This document shows, piece by piece, positions 13,015 through 25,570 of a stretch of DNA of 64,000 nucleotides. The stretch is taken from NCBI RefSeq assembly GCF_020184175.1, contig NC_065530.1, forward strand, positions 49,143,260 through 49,207,259, in the 5' to 3' direction. A model generated the notes under the pieces. It saw only the letters and a list, made by a program, of their open reading frames with translations. It searched no databases and was not told the origin of the DNA. Source of the DNA: Aphis gossypii. Taxonomy: Eukaryota; Arthropoda; Insecta; Hemiptera; Aphididae. The translations under genes were made by a program, and so were the position numbers. How positions within the stretch are numbered: position 1 is the first letter of the stretch; every line of letters begins with the position of its first letter.

Positions 13015-15083
13015 GTATTTATAAAATCAATTTTTTTTCAGTAATGTTCTTACGTGTGCGAATAACCTTGACACGTAAAAATACTATATCGATTCATCAT
13101 ATATATTATACGCTACTCTTGGAAATGTACACTTAAATTATTGATTACTGTTAAATATTAAAATTAAACAAAACGGGCGATACAGTTATTCCTTTCAATA
13201 TTGACTCCCTTGTTCTGATTTACATGTGTTATATATCTACGTGGTGACTTACCTATATAGAAAATACGCTTATGCTAGGTACATGGTAAGTAAATAATGT
13301 GCAGTTAGTTATTACATTAATTAGTGTTTTGTAGTTATGTTTAATTCGTATGATGGCTATTTTGATGTATTTTAATGCTTCTCTAATATAGTAATTCAGT
13401 CGATCTATAGTTGCACTATGCTATAATATTTTAATATTACTTAGGTATATCGTAAATAAAATAATAGAAATTTTATAGTGCTGATTTATTTTCAAATATA
13501 CTCAAGCGTAATAAAGAAGGAAATACAAATTATTTTAAAATCAATAAATGTTTAAGTTACAACAAATACTATTTACAACTATTTTTATGAAAATATGTAT
13601 TCGATTGAATATATTATAAATATATATTTGATCGATTATTAGTAAAATAAATTTCATTATATTGAAGTGCATTATATTATATTCTTATGAATGTAAAGCA
13701 CACCATTTTTTAATAGGTACTTCCATCATTCAATCGTTAAAATTATTTATTTTAACAATAACTTCAATATTAGATATAAGTACGAAATATTAGCAATATA
13801 AGAATTAGTATAATATAACATTGTCGCAGTCATTAAGTACATTTAATCGTATGCAAAATCAGTTATCTATACTGAAAAGAGAAATCAATATTTTACATAA
13901 TGTAGTAAAATTAATTTTTTCCCTGTATTCAACTCATTCTTTACATAATCTGTTTACTATATACAGATTGAAAAATAAAGCATAGACCCACTTATCATCT
14001 ATATTTTAATTTTATTGAGATGAAATTACATTTTCTTTTTCATAAAAAATAAAATATAAAATATAGTTGCAACCTTTTATTTATTATGATATCTTTATTT
14101 TATTCTCGATTTAAAATGTTTAACAATCCTTATATAATTGACCGAAGATTTATATATATGGTATATAAGTTGTATAGTAAAATTGGATATGTTTATATTT
14201 TAAATAAGCTAACAAACTATTAATAGTATTAACTTAAGGAACTAACCAAGTTATTTATTTATTGTCATTTATCTATTCTAGACAAAACAATGAAGTTATT
14301 TAATAGTAATAATTGATGGAACATACATGTATAATGTATATATTTTATATGTGTATTTTACTATATATTTTTTTACATTAGTGGCCCTACAGAAGTTTCA
14401 TAAAGCCACTTTATAAATTAGAATGTGAAGCAAAACGATATTTTAAAGAAATATTTTTTTTAATTCTCAGTATAAGCATAATCAAAATGAACGATGCATG
14501 ACGAGTATTTCAAACTTTTATTACCTTCTCTGGTTTTATTTATAAAATTGTTAATACCTACCTAATACCTATGCATATACTTTTTATGTACCTATGATTC
14601 TAAAAGAACATTTTTTTTATAATAGATATATATAAATTATTTTTTTTAACAAAAAATGCATGGTTTTATTTAGTTAATGAAGTAAAAACCTACTATTTAC
14701 TAAATATAACTTCTAAAATATTCAAAATTCAATAAATATTATAAAGACCGAGCTATGATAAGTTCAAATAAAATATTTTAATTATTATAATACAATTTAA
14801 GTGAATGATTTATTTTCATAATGAGTTCCTAAAATGTTTGCATTGGTACTTCGATTTTTTTTTTTTTAATTCTATAAAATATTAAATAAAAGTGAAAAAT
14901 CTTACATTTATGTAACTCATAAAATAAATCAAACATTATTTATCCCAGCAAAAATATTTTTCAAGTTGATATATTGAAATAGTAAGTTTTGGAAAATTAT
15001 TATTGCATATTAGGCTGTATCAACTTTAAATACAACCTATAAGTTATGTAATACAATAATTCAACATATTGTAAAATAGACTG

Positions 15084-15256
15084 CAGTGGTTTTCAACCCT
15101 TTTAACAATGCGGCACATTTCATCTCCTGCAACATTTTCGTGGCACACCAATCCATATAATATCACCGAATATCGATAATTATATTGGTAAATACTAAAT
15201 ACATACTAATAAAACTATTAATAGATTTTTTGCTGCACACTGGTTGAAAACCACAT
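15084..15256. mobile_element. hAT-type MITE, about 173 bp
   Basis: The left end CAGTGGTTTTCAACC and the right end GGTTGAAAACCAC are inverted repeats. Just inside the left end are the words GCGGCAC and GTGGCACACC. This is the well-known arrangement of short hAT elements (CAGTGGTTCTCAACC ends with a GGCACAC interior). The flanks share ATAGA, so an old 8-bp target duplication is plausible but imperfect. There is no coding capacity. Confidence 0.7.
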
Positions 15257-17993
15257 TATAGATCATATAGAGCATATATTATAGCCATTTTATAGAACTG
15301 ATATGCTTTCGTTAATATTTTAGAAGTTGAATAAATTATTAATTTTCATTAAATATTTAAAAAGTTGTTATGAGTTTTCAAGCTTGGTTAAGAGTATACA
15401 AGAGAAAGACACAACAAGACACCCTGTGACTAAACGTAAACTTGGCTACATAATTCCAGAGTTATTATTTAAATAATTTTAGATTTTTACATAGTGGAAT
15501 GTTTTAATTACGTTGCGCCTTATATATTTGTATACAACATTTTAATATCAGCAGCGTCCCTCTTTTATTTAACAAAATGATATAAATACTTCACATTTTT
15601 AAATGATAACCTACATAATTTGTTTTAAATTTCAAATAATAATTAAAAAAAAAAAAATTATGTAATATCATCATAATTATATCGCTATATAACATGGTGA
15701 GATACTTTTGAATAAACTTGGCCAAAATTTAATATTTAAATACAAAAGTAATACATTTAAAATTACTAGGTATATAATAATGTTAATATAGTATTATTAT
15801 ATTATATATAAGTACCTATATATATAAACAATAATAATTATCAGCCAATGGGCCCAGGTTTTGTCGATTTTGAAGCGTATTCTTGTATAAAAATAAAACA
15901 AAATCTATAAGTAATTAAGTACCTAGTGTATATTTGACAATAATAATGTTATTATTTTTTTCGCCACAATGTGTTAATAAATATGATATAACTGGATGCG
16001 TCATTAAAACGGCAAACATAAACATTTTGATTGTGTTTAGTAAATATTTTATAATTTGTATAATTTTTGTTTTTAATTTACAAAAAAAAAAAGATTAAAT
16101 ACTTGGAGGTATATATTATATAAATTATTTAATGTAAAATTTAACTTTTTTTTTAATAAGCTACTTCCCAACCTTATTAAAATGTAAGTTTAACTTACAC
16201 AACGCTAGATGTATATAAATATATGAATCAAAATTAATTGAAATGAGATGGTAAATCGGCGCTACATATTTTTAGTAATACTTTTTGATAGTACCCGTGT
16301 ACCATAAAATACAAAATAAAGCTCAAAAAGGGACTAAAGCTAGAAAGTTAAAAAAATAAAAACGAAACAATAATTTAGGTTTTCTATTTATTATTAAAGT
16401 TTCATTTTACAATGGATTAACATACAGTTATAATAATTAAATAATGCGCTACACCTTGTGTACTTTGAAACCTTACAGTATCATAAAAATACAATTTTTT
16501 TACTCATAGTCTTCAACAGACAATCATCTGGAAACAATAACAATAAATTACTAAGTCAATGACATTATCTATCGAAACCAAATAAACAATAATTTTTATT
16601 AGCGTGTGCCTTTTAGATGTACCATACACACGAATATATTGCACACCATCAACAAATGTCACTTGAGATGAGTTTTTCGAATTTTAATTTTGGTCATGTT
16701 TTCATTAAAAATAAAACTAAAATAATAGGTTGACGGCTCGGCTAAATTGTATTGCTGCGCGCGTGACAGTGCTTTTAATCGGTAGTAATAGACGCCCGCA
16801 ATAACGGTGTCAAAATTGTTTTTATTTGTAATTTAATATTCGTGTCAGTAGAAGATTCTCGATAGGTACCTAACATTAATGTGACTCGCTCGGTCGGCTA
16901 TGATGATAAATTTACATTATAAACACTTCCGATCTAATATTGATGATGAATTTTTTTTTCGCGGACAAATCGACGTACCCACAAAACGACAATACTCAGA
17001 ATATAACCTATTATTCTTTACTTCTGATAATAATTTTGTGGACGTAGCTTTTAAGTAATATAATTATCGCGTTGACAATACCGTTCTCGGGGGAACGACA
17101 AAAAAAAAAAAAACCAATGGAAATATAAACAAGAGACGACTGCGTCGCGGCAACGCACGGTGACGAACGTCTGCCGTAGCCGCAGGAGAATCGTTGTAGG
17201 TGAGGACATTATATTATTATAACGCGCAACTTGCAGCCGCAACAGCTGCTTTAAACGTGTACTAAAATTTATTATGATTGCACCATTATTTATTAAACCA
17301 GCGATCGTCGGCGTCCGGTGGCATTAAGAATATTGCGCCCGCGTCAAGACACTATTATAATGCCTACTACCCGATCGTGAAAAACCAATTGCGTAATGAC
17401 TCAGCGGCGCACGCGGTCTACCCGAGGTGTGTCGTTTAAAACCTTCGACAATTTAAATATTAAACAATTCGCCGGGCACATCATAATAATATATAAACGT
17501 CTACGTACCTACTATGATGTCATACTCGTAATTATTATAATAACAAAAATGTAATACGTGTACCGCACCTATTTATTATTATTATTATTCATGGTGCGCT
17601 GTGGCGGGCACTGGAGCGAGGATAAGAGTATATTTTAATATCGTGCCGCTGCCATTCCCCGGGCATCCGGGCGATTTTAAACAAAAAAAGAAGAGAAAAA
17701 AACGAAAACCGCGATCGAATATCGCGCACCGGGAAAAATTTTGCATATACATATATAATTTGTGAATGTGTGTGCAGATTTTTCGTCCCCAACGGGGCTT
17801 TTCTCGCACGGCACTATCGTCAGACCGTACATATTATATAATATATATATATGTATATATGACTCTTTTCCCGCTGCTCTTCGTTTTCCGCGCCACCCGC
17901 TAGGGGTTTCCCTCCGGCGACAAAACGAAAACCGTCGGACCGGAAAAACGGGTTATAACTCACTGCTGCATAATATATGCGTACATATTCGTA

Positions 17994-18075
17994 TACAGGG
18001 TGAATCATCGCGATTTCACGTTTATTCGTTTAACCGACGTGAGGAGACCGGAAAGCCTCGTCAGGCCACCCTGTA
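17994..18075. mobile_element. Tiny TA-flanked MITE with CAGGGTG ends
   Basis: TA|CAGGGTGAATCATC at the left and GGCCACCCTG|TA at the right give a perfect CAGGGTG/CACCCTG inverted end flanked by TA on both sides, as expected of Tc1/mariner-type insertions. Length is about 82 bp. Related ends occur at 1505, 10708, 12875/13014 and 43861/43896 in this window. Confidence 0.5.
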
Positions 18076-18360
18076 CGCAATGATTATATATATATATTAT
18101 GTATACGTCACACCACTCCGCGGCGCCGCCGTTATATGATTTCTTATCTCTCGCACGCCTCAGCCGGGAATATTAAACGCTTGCCGTTCGCTACTAAAAC
18201 GCCTTCTCCGCGTACAGTGAACGATACGATAACGGCTCGGCGAACGGGCAGGGGTGGGTATACGCTCTGTGACGGTAAGTGTAACCGTGGCGTGCCGAGA
18301 TAGGGGTGGGAGCGAGATATGGGTTTTAGGGAGGGTCGAACTTTGACTATCGATAATTAC

Positions 18361-18455
18361 GGTCGTAATCAATCTCGCCCCACGAGTCCGGTGGCGGTGA
18401 TTCGATGACGGTGCGGCGCGCGGTGACGGACGACCGGGTGGGCACGTCGCCAGTT
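18361..18455 (-). CDS. Weak candidate minus-strand exon
   Basis: A minus-strand open stretch reads TGDVPTRSSVTARRTVIE and then SPPPDSWGEIDYDR, with a TTTAG acceptor and a possible GTAATT donor. The amino-acid mix looks protein-like and codons are GC-rich. The polypyrimidine tract is poor, and the plus strand is also open here. It could be untranslated or regulatory DNA. Confidence 0.15.
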
Positions 18456-18560
18456 CTAAATCAGCCGTTTATCGGATCTTTATATTATACGTCGTATATA
18501 TTGTGTGCCCGTAAACCGCTCTAAAATTTCAACTTTGAATTATATTAGACGCGTATAAAA

Positions 18561-20399
18561 CAGGTACATTGTGTCGTGTTTTTTTTTCACTTTGAAAAAT
18601 CGTAAAGGAGATCGACGACATTTATCGCCAGATTTAAAATTTGATTATAAAAAATACATTAGGTACATACATAATATTAAATAGATGAATAGGTATTAAT
18701 TTTATATGCGATGCAATACTCCCTTCTCTTCAATTTCGTTCGAAATATTTTCGTTTTCAGAGTACCTACGTTCAATAAATATTATGAAATTAAACTTCAA
18801 AACAATATAAATTAAGATACCCGACGGTGTTTATAATACATCATTCTGGTATAATATTTAATTAACATGATTAGGATTTGTTTAATTTATTATAGCATAC
18901 CTACAAAAATTAGTTTCAACTTTCAATAACGCGAACGGAAAAAAAATACTCCTGTTGTCCATATTATGTAGGTATTTATATGGGAGGAACCTTAATAGAA
19001 AACAGATAATATTTTTCTGTTTAATAAAAACGAAATGTTAGACATAAGTTATGTATTACAGTTTGAACGAATGAATGGGAATTTCCAAGTACTGGATTAA
19101 TTTATTAGAGTGCGGTTCCTCCTTTGAACACAAAACGATGTAATATAATTAGGTCTACCGATAGTATAATACAGAATTATTATTATTATACAGTTATAAA
19201 GGTATAGTACCGAATTAAAAAAAAATGTAAAGTAATAATATAAACACACCGTTTTTGCACTAGCGTATATCGTAGGTACACGGTGTCACGGACCGCAGTA
19301 GTATTACACTGTTAGTGGAGAAAAAAGTATTTTATAACTCATGATACGATAAAAGCTACTATACTATACTCTTGAATAGTACAAGAGGGGGAAAATAAAC
19401 CAGAGGGTGCAAACGACGCATCGCTTGGACGGTAGTGGCGATTTGGACGGCTTGGTGGTAGTTAAGGGTGGTCGTGGCGCCATGAGTAACGATAGTACGA
19501 TACGTGTCTGGTATATAGTACTACAGTAGCGTATTAAGAACATATTTTCATTGTAAGGGCCTTTATAGTTCATATATAATTCAAGATGTGTATTATTACT
19601 TCCAAATTCAAACAAATTTCAAAATACATTTATTATAATGATAATAAATAAAATTGTATTGTCTTTGAAATTTGTATCATTTTAATTTACAATGAAGAAT
19701 TTATTACCTTCCCATAAGTAAATACTTATAAGTTATAACTTATAAATACTATCTACCTAAATTTTGATTTAATTTAAAAAAAACAAGATTAATTTTGACG
19801 TAGATGATGTATGATGTTTTCAAATAATTACATACATAAATTATATGACTTTAAGAAAATAAAGATATTCACCAATGTTAATCGTTAATTATATTATATA
19901 TGGTGTATTGGTGTTTAATAAGTTTGAAAACGGTCATTAGAACAATTGGTACTGATAAACGATAATCTGATACAATTATTAATGACGTTGTTAAATATTT
20001 TACATTATAAATGTGTAGGTACTAAATATTATCAGTAAGTTATTGCTCCATGTATAAGTATTAAAATATACAAACAGTAATTAAAAATGTCCAAGGTTAT
20101 TGAACAACTTATTTTTTTATTAATATTTGACGGGCTGAGCCCGTTTTACAACAGTATTAAACATAATATATATACAATTACAATTATTATTTCAAAAGAA
20201 CTAAATTATACTTATTATAATTAATTATTGTTATATACTTAGTGTAACACTGAAATCATCATCATTATTATTATATAATTCGTTGTCTTTTATTTTTGAT
20301 ATTATGTTAAAAAATGTATTTATCTTTTGTATACTAGCACTAAGTTTAGACGCTATAGATAAGTTATGAAAACTTTATAATTAAAACTAAAAAACGTTG
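18561..20399. other. AT-rich non-coding stretch
   Basis: No exon candidate. A small ACGGGC-TGA-GCCCGT hairpin at about 20132-20146 is the only structured word noticed. Confidence 0.5.
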
Positions 20400-20604
20400 T
20401 TCTTTTATACTACTCCGTGCTGTTGCTATTGTTGTTGTAATACCGTGGATCGCAATGAAATTTATACGTAGTAATAACAGAGACATTCGCACTCAAGGTG
20501 CGTAAGTCGTTTCGTTACTATCGTCACCGGACTCGGCCGGAGGGTCGTCGATCTCGTGTTTTACCGGACGGACTTTTTTTTTTTAGTTTCCAGTCAGTAT
20601 ACAC

Positions 20605-20724
20605 ATGATGAATGTATGCACAACCCCCACAACCACCACCACCACCACCACCCGGTGGCATCGACGTCATCTTGCCGAAGTCGCTCGGTGGTATACTGGC
20701 GAGCGATTTTACGATTTCCAGAGA
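20605..20724 (-). CDS. Candidate minus-strand exon with glycine run
   Basis: A good acceptor (TTTTATTGCTTTTTGCGCGCACAG) precedes an open minus-strand frame beginning SLEIVKSLASIPPSDFGKMT, followed by a Met-Pro-Pro and a run of glycines from a (GGT)n tract, then CGGCAYIHH. A possible but non-ideal donor (CATCAT|GTGTAT) would make it exactly 40 codons, phase 0 at both ends. The frame otherwise remains open to 20524. It lies inside a GC-rich island. It may be an exon of the same minus-strand gene as 6509-6740, but nothing proves this. Confidence 0.25.
20626..20653. repeat. (ACC)n tract
   Basis: About eight near-perfect ACC units; on the minus strand it encodes the glycine run of the exon candidate at 20605-20724. 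A (GAC)n-like tract follows at about 20791-20814. Confidence 0.8.
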
Positions 20725-20916
20725 CTGTGCGCGCAAAAAGCAATAAAACCCTCGGGAGTCTGTCGAACGGCCGTCAGCTCTAAATCGTTACGACGACAAC
20801 GACGACGACGACGATGCCGTTTATTGCGCACGGCGGTACTACGCAGATTAATGGAGCACACATCCAGTTTATATGCAAATCGTATCTATCCATAATACAT
20901 ATACACGCATAGACAT

Positions 20917-21003
20917 GTATATATATATATATATATATATGCTCACGAGTGTATATTAACGTATATTCTTCGGCAATGCATACAATAATAATAATAATAA
21001 TAT
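20917..21003. repeat. (AT)n and (AAT)n microsatellites
   Basis: (AT)n at 20917-20940 and an (AAT)n tract at about 20981-21003, separated by GC-richer unique sequence. Confidence 0.9.
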
Positions 21004-22181
21004 ATACGACCTTTTCTCTCGCACGCCATAAATATAATGCACTTATGCGAGCAGGCCAAGTTCATTAATACACCCAAACGGCTAAAGGACGATAGATCCC
21101 GTCGGTATTTTATATGACCGCAAATTATTATATTATTATAATACTAGACCGCCGGCGACGTAACGACAATGACGGTGTTCATGATGTGCATTCGACGAAT
21201 TTCCGAATAACTACCTCATAATTTATATAGCGCGTATAGTACAACGCGAGCGCAATATCAATTAATACACTATACAATATGACTATTTTCGAGACGACCA
21301 ATACTCTGATTCGGAAACGCTTTTCGGTTCGGTCATTTTCGCGTACAACACCGCATAATATGGTATACATAATACACAGACATAGTAATATACCGTACGA
21401 ATGGATAATACGCGAGTTTATTAAATTAGGTATTTAATATATTTATCCGTCATTCAATTAGCAGCCGTATAGAGCGCGACGGAGTGTATATTTTCTCTAC
21501 GCCGTCGTCAGTTTTAATTACGACCACGGTCCTACCTCAGTACCTCCCTATGCTACCATCACCGTGGACCCATCCTCGGAGTTTCGACACCGCCGCTATC
21601 TCTGTTGTGGTGGTATTTTATTGAATTTTCAATTCCCCAAAGTTGTTATAAACTTTTACTCTGCGGTGTAAATGCAAACACCGCCGCCGGCGGTAAGTCG
21701 ATTTTAAAGGTCTGCCAACACGTTTAAACGTCATCGATTATTATTATTTTTGGATGCATACGGTAAACACGTATAATGGCTTTAGTTTTCTCCTGTAACG
21801 ATAATACGAATATTAATCCAATATGGCATGATAGTAAAATATAAATGTCGATCGTTAGGGGAAACAAAATAGTTTTATTGTTCTTTATGTTATATTTTAC
21901 AGTCCTTTCGTTTCGGTATTTGCAGTTATAGGTATCGAGTTTTTCTCAGACTCACTGAACAAGCATATACATTGTGTGTATACGTATTTCTCATGGATAT
22001 TTTTATCATATGTATATATTTTTTTTTAGGTCAAAAAGTTTGAAATTTGATAGTTAGGGAGGAGAAGAATTTAAATATTTAATAACTACATATAAGAATG
22101 TGTTTTAATTCTTAGATAAACCGAAAAAAGTACACCACGAGTACAGATAATGATAAAAGTTAGGAATAAATACATTTTAAA

Positions 22182-22256
22182 ATGGAATCGAACGTTAAAC
22201 GGTTGTTTAACGGAATCGCTGTCAGGACAAAGGCTTATTGGGATAAACTTCAGTAG
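22182..22256 (+). other. 24-codon small ORF
   Basis: AAAATGGAATCG opens MESNVKRLFNGIAVRTKAYW and stops after DKLQ. The residue mix is unlike the AT-driven noise around it. A GATAG|GTAAAT donor lies just past the in-frame stop. It may be a fragment of a lost gene. Confidence 0.12.
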
Positions 22257-23840
22257 CAGATAGGTAAATGGGGAAATAAATTAATGGATACAAATGTACA
22301 TAAATCTGTCTAATAAAATATGTAAGACATTATATGGGACTGTAGTTTATTAACCAACGAGGTGCCCACTTAGTTTTATATTAGTTTTCCTTTATTTCCT
22401 GTAACAAAGCAATAAAAAACAATAAGACTATACATTTGACATTTGTCCTATTAAATTCGGCTTACATTTTCAGTGAGCAGTGAAACACGATGATTTTTAG
22501 TATTTTAAATAATTACATATCCGCACCATGGTGTAATTAAAAATATTTAAATTCAACTTTTAACACAATTAACTTTTGTATTTATTTATTTATTTTTGTA
22601 TTTTATTGTATTTATAAGTACACAATTTAAATTTATACTGTGTAAAATTGCAAATACATTACAAAAAAAACAAACTGTGATTTATTTTAGTGTTTGTATT
22701 TAACTAATCGATTAATCGATATAAATGTACTGTACTTATATATTATGTATTAAAACTAATCGCAGAATTCGAAAATGTTCTATTTACCCAGAACTGTTTA
22801 CAAACAAATATTACTTTTCACTTTTCTGGAGTAAAAAAAAATATGGAGTACTTGTATTTATAATTAATTAAATATTGTGTCAATAGGTGGATAAAGTTTA
22901 CAACAAAACAAACGTATATTAATCAATCATCTGAAAAAATAAATTATAACATGAATGAAGTTAATTAAAAACTTACGACAATAAGAAAACACTATTATTT
23001 TAAACAAAGCTGAACTTAAGACTGCAATCTATTTTCTATATTATAAGTTATAAGTATACTCTGATAAGATAACATTTAATGAACTTTCCATTTTAGTATA
23101 AGTAAGTTTCAAAAATTGAGTTAAAATAAATAAGACTTATTAAAATAATGTAATCTTCAATTTATGATTTTATTTTAACATATTTTGCATAAATAATATT
23201 ATAATCCACTTAAGGTCTTAATATAATGTTGAATACGTACTTCAATTGGTTAATTAGTGATTAATATAAACAAGTTATAAAATTGATAGAAAATATTAGT
23301 ATTGTTCTTTCTCAAGTGATAAATCAGGTTAACGAAGTCATAAACAATAATTTTCTTATGTTAAAAGTCCACTAAATTACATTAATGATATAAAAAAATA
23401 ATTAAGCTATATATATTTTTTTATTAAAAAAAGTTTTAATTATAAACTTCAATATAGATTTAAAGGTTTACAGAATAGCTTTTTGTAAACTATAATAAAT
23501 ATTCTAAACTTCAATACACATTTAGGTTTATATTATATTAAATGTGTTGCAAACTTACAACAGTACAGAATTTCAACAATTTATCAGCTACAAATTACTA
23601 TTTTTCATATAATTCAAGCACAACAAAATTTCACTATTTAATAAAAAAAATATATCTGATTATATTTTAATAATCAAAATTAGTAAAATATACGAGTGTA
23701 AACCATATACATATATTAGCAATAAATTAGTATCTACTAACCTAAGGACTAGCTTCACAATTCTCAAACGTCATAATCAGAAATAATCGGGAATGATTAC
23801 AGTTTTTTTTTACTACTGTATTATAATGAAATAATATAAT

Positions 23841-23863
23841 AATATATATATATATATATATTT
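23841..23863. repeat. (AT)n microsatellite
   Basis: About eleven AT units. Confidence 0.9.
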
Positions 23864-24340
23864 ATATGATATCCTCTACGATATACAAATGGTGTTAAAT
23901 TTTTTATGTATTAATATAGTATTGAATAATAAAATTATAATTTTAATTTTATTATTTCAAAAATAAAATGTTTAATAGTATTTTATAATATTTGACTTTT
24001 ATTGTAGGAGGTGTTCATTTTTTACAGATAAAAAAAATAATTAATAATATATACACAATTTATAACTAAACAAATTCAAAACATCATAATATATAGCCTT
24101 TGAATTAATGTGGTTGGTTTCGATCAAAAATATACATAGATATATGCATTCCCTATTTCACTGCACTATTATTATATGATGTCGAGCTTTAAATATATAA
24201 TACTGAAAAAAATGACAGAACATTTTTCACAATAAAAGTAGGATAAATTCGATTCATTAATCCCTGTCAACCTACAACCGTCCGGCACTCGATTCACGAG
24301 ACTATTTGAACGCATTGTTGGGGACAGTCGGCACAAAATA

Positions 24341-24400
24341 TACACACACACACACACATATAGGTATATATATATTCAGAAAGAGAGAGAGAGAGAGGGA
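24341..24400. repeat. (AC)n followed by (AG)n microsatellites
   Basis: An AC tract at 24341-24358 and an AG tract at 24379-24398, with a short AT tract between them. Confidence 0.9.
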
Positions 24401-24843
24401 GAATTCGTCGTTTGGCAGCGGATAAGACGACATACGAGAGTATTATAGATCTTTTATATGTGTATATATATATAATATATATAAATGTATATTATAAATC
24501 ATTTGAAAAATAATATAAATAATGTTTATCTCTCACGATAAATCCATGTCGTTTTGTCTCGTATTTGGTAGGTAAACACGTTGATCAATATTATAGGTAC
24601 TGTAGTATATTATATAATATTATGACGTATCATTATTATACGAGTAGTGGAGGAAATCCGTATAATATACACGGTCCATATCCAAACATAACTAGCACGC
24701 AAGCGTTAAACGGACCTGAGGACGTCTACCCCTCTTTAACCTGTACACCCTGCACCATATTATACCTTACAAGCCGGAAATCGCATTATATGCTGTCGCA
24801 ATGGACGTCGGCACAATGCTGTTCGTAAATATATTATTAGATA

Positions 24844-24882
<39 letters not shown>

Positions 24883-25570
24883 ACAATATATTATGTACAC
24901 GTCGTGTTTATATAGGCTTTCAGTGGAAATGGGATTCGAGGCGAATAATTCGAGGACAACTACATATATATTGCACCGCGGACAACAATAGATGATGGTG
25001 TGACGGCGTGCGTGACGGAATAACGCCACGGCGATGATACGACATTTTTTCGCGTCCAGCATGCCACGGTGACTACCACGGTCGTGGTAAAACTGCGCCA
25101 CACCCATAAAAACACGTATTAAGACCGGAATTATCGTCCATTAATGCTTTATGGAGTGCACGAAACTTTGCACGATGCCTTCGTCAGTACTGCGCAGCCT
25201 GCTCGCCCTATCCCAAATAAAGATATCGGATAGAGGCATTTCCTCTTTATTCCCCTCATTTACAATAAAGATGTGCTCTCACATTTTCGACCATCTTTTC
25301 GCATTTTTATACGTACCAAAGATGACACCGAGCAATACGGTTCTATGCGTTTATCCCGCTACAGCATACCTCGGTGCCCGGCAATAAAACGTTTCATTTT
25401 CTCTTCACTCTTTATCGCTACACATCCTCTCCTAATCCATCCCACATTGAGAATTTTTTCCCTTTCTCATTTTTTCCTATGTCCTTCTTGTAGCATCTAC
25501 CACTGCTGCTGCTGCTGTCTGTTTATAACCCACCACCACTGTCTTAATTTTCGGCCCCCAAAAACAGAAT
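24400..25570. promoter_or_regulatory. Moderately GC-rich island
   Basis: CpG-rich patches around 24.9-25.1 kb and pyrimidine-rich DNA at 25.4-25.55 kb. Open frames here overlap repeats and have no family resemblance. Confidence 0.25.
24845..24878. repeat. Long (AT)n microsatellite
   Basis: About seventeen AT units, the longest such run seen here. Open frames through it are artefacts of the repeat. Confidence 0.9.

Larger units (their letters stand above)
12447..16719. other. AT-rich non-coding stretch
   Basis: Contains two MITEs (12875-13014 and 15084-15256) and otherwise nothing I can name. Open frames are very short. Confidence 0.5.
16720..18560. promoter_or_regulatory. Largest GC- and CpG-rich island
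   Basis: About 1.8 kb with clearly more G, C and undepleted CpG than its flanks, including near-GC-balanced unique sequence at 17.6-18.45 kb. Many overlapping open frames on both strands reflect few AT-rich stops, not clear genes. It could be promoter, untranslated exon or enhancer DNA of a long gene. One MITE (17994-18075) is inserted. Confidence 0.35.
20400..21760. promoter_or_regulatory. GC- and CpG-rich island
   Basis: Elevated G, C and CpG throughout, with trinucleotide tracts and the exon candidate at 20605-20724. Role unproven. Confidence 0.3.
21761..24399. other. AT-rich non-coding stretch
   Basis: Only a 24-codon fragment (22182) and microsatellites seen. Confidence 0.5.

Noticed and set aside
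17585..18139. Several long frames on both strands in the largest GC island
   Set aside because: GC-rich DNA has few stop codons; frames overlap each other on both strands, cross AT repeats and a MITE, and show no domain.
20130..20150. ACGGGC-TGA-GCCCGT followed by TTTT, like a bacterial terminator
   Set aside because: The context is eukaryotic and non-coding; a 6-bp stem is likely chance or part of a repeat.
24760..25107. 115-codon minus frame
   Set aside because: Its second half is an AT microsatellite read as Tyr-Ile repeats; no splice signals.
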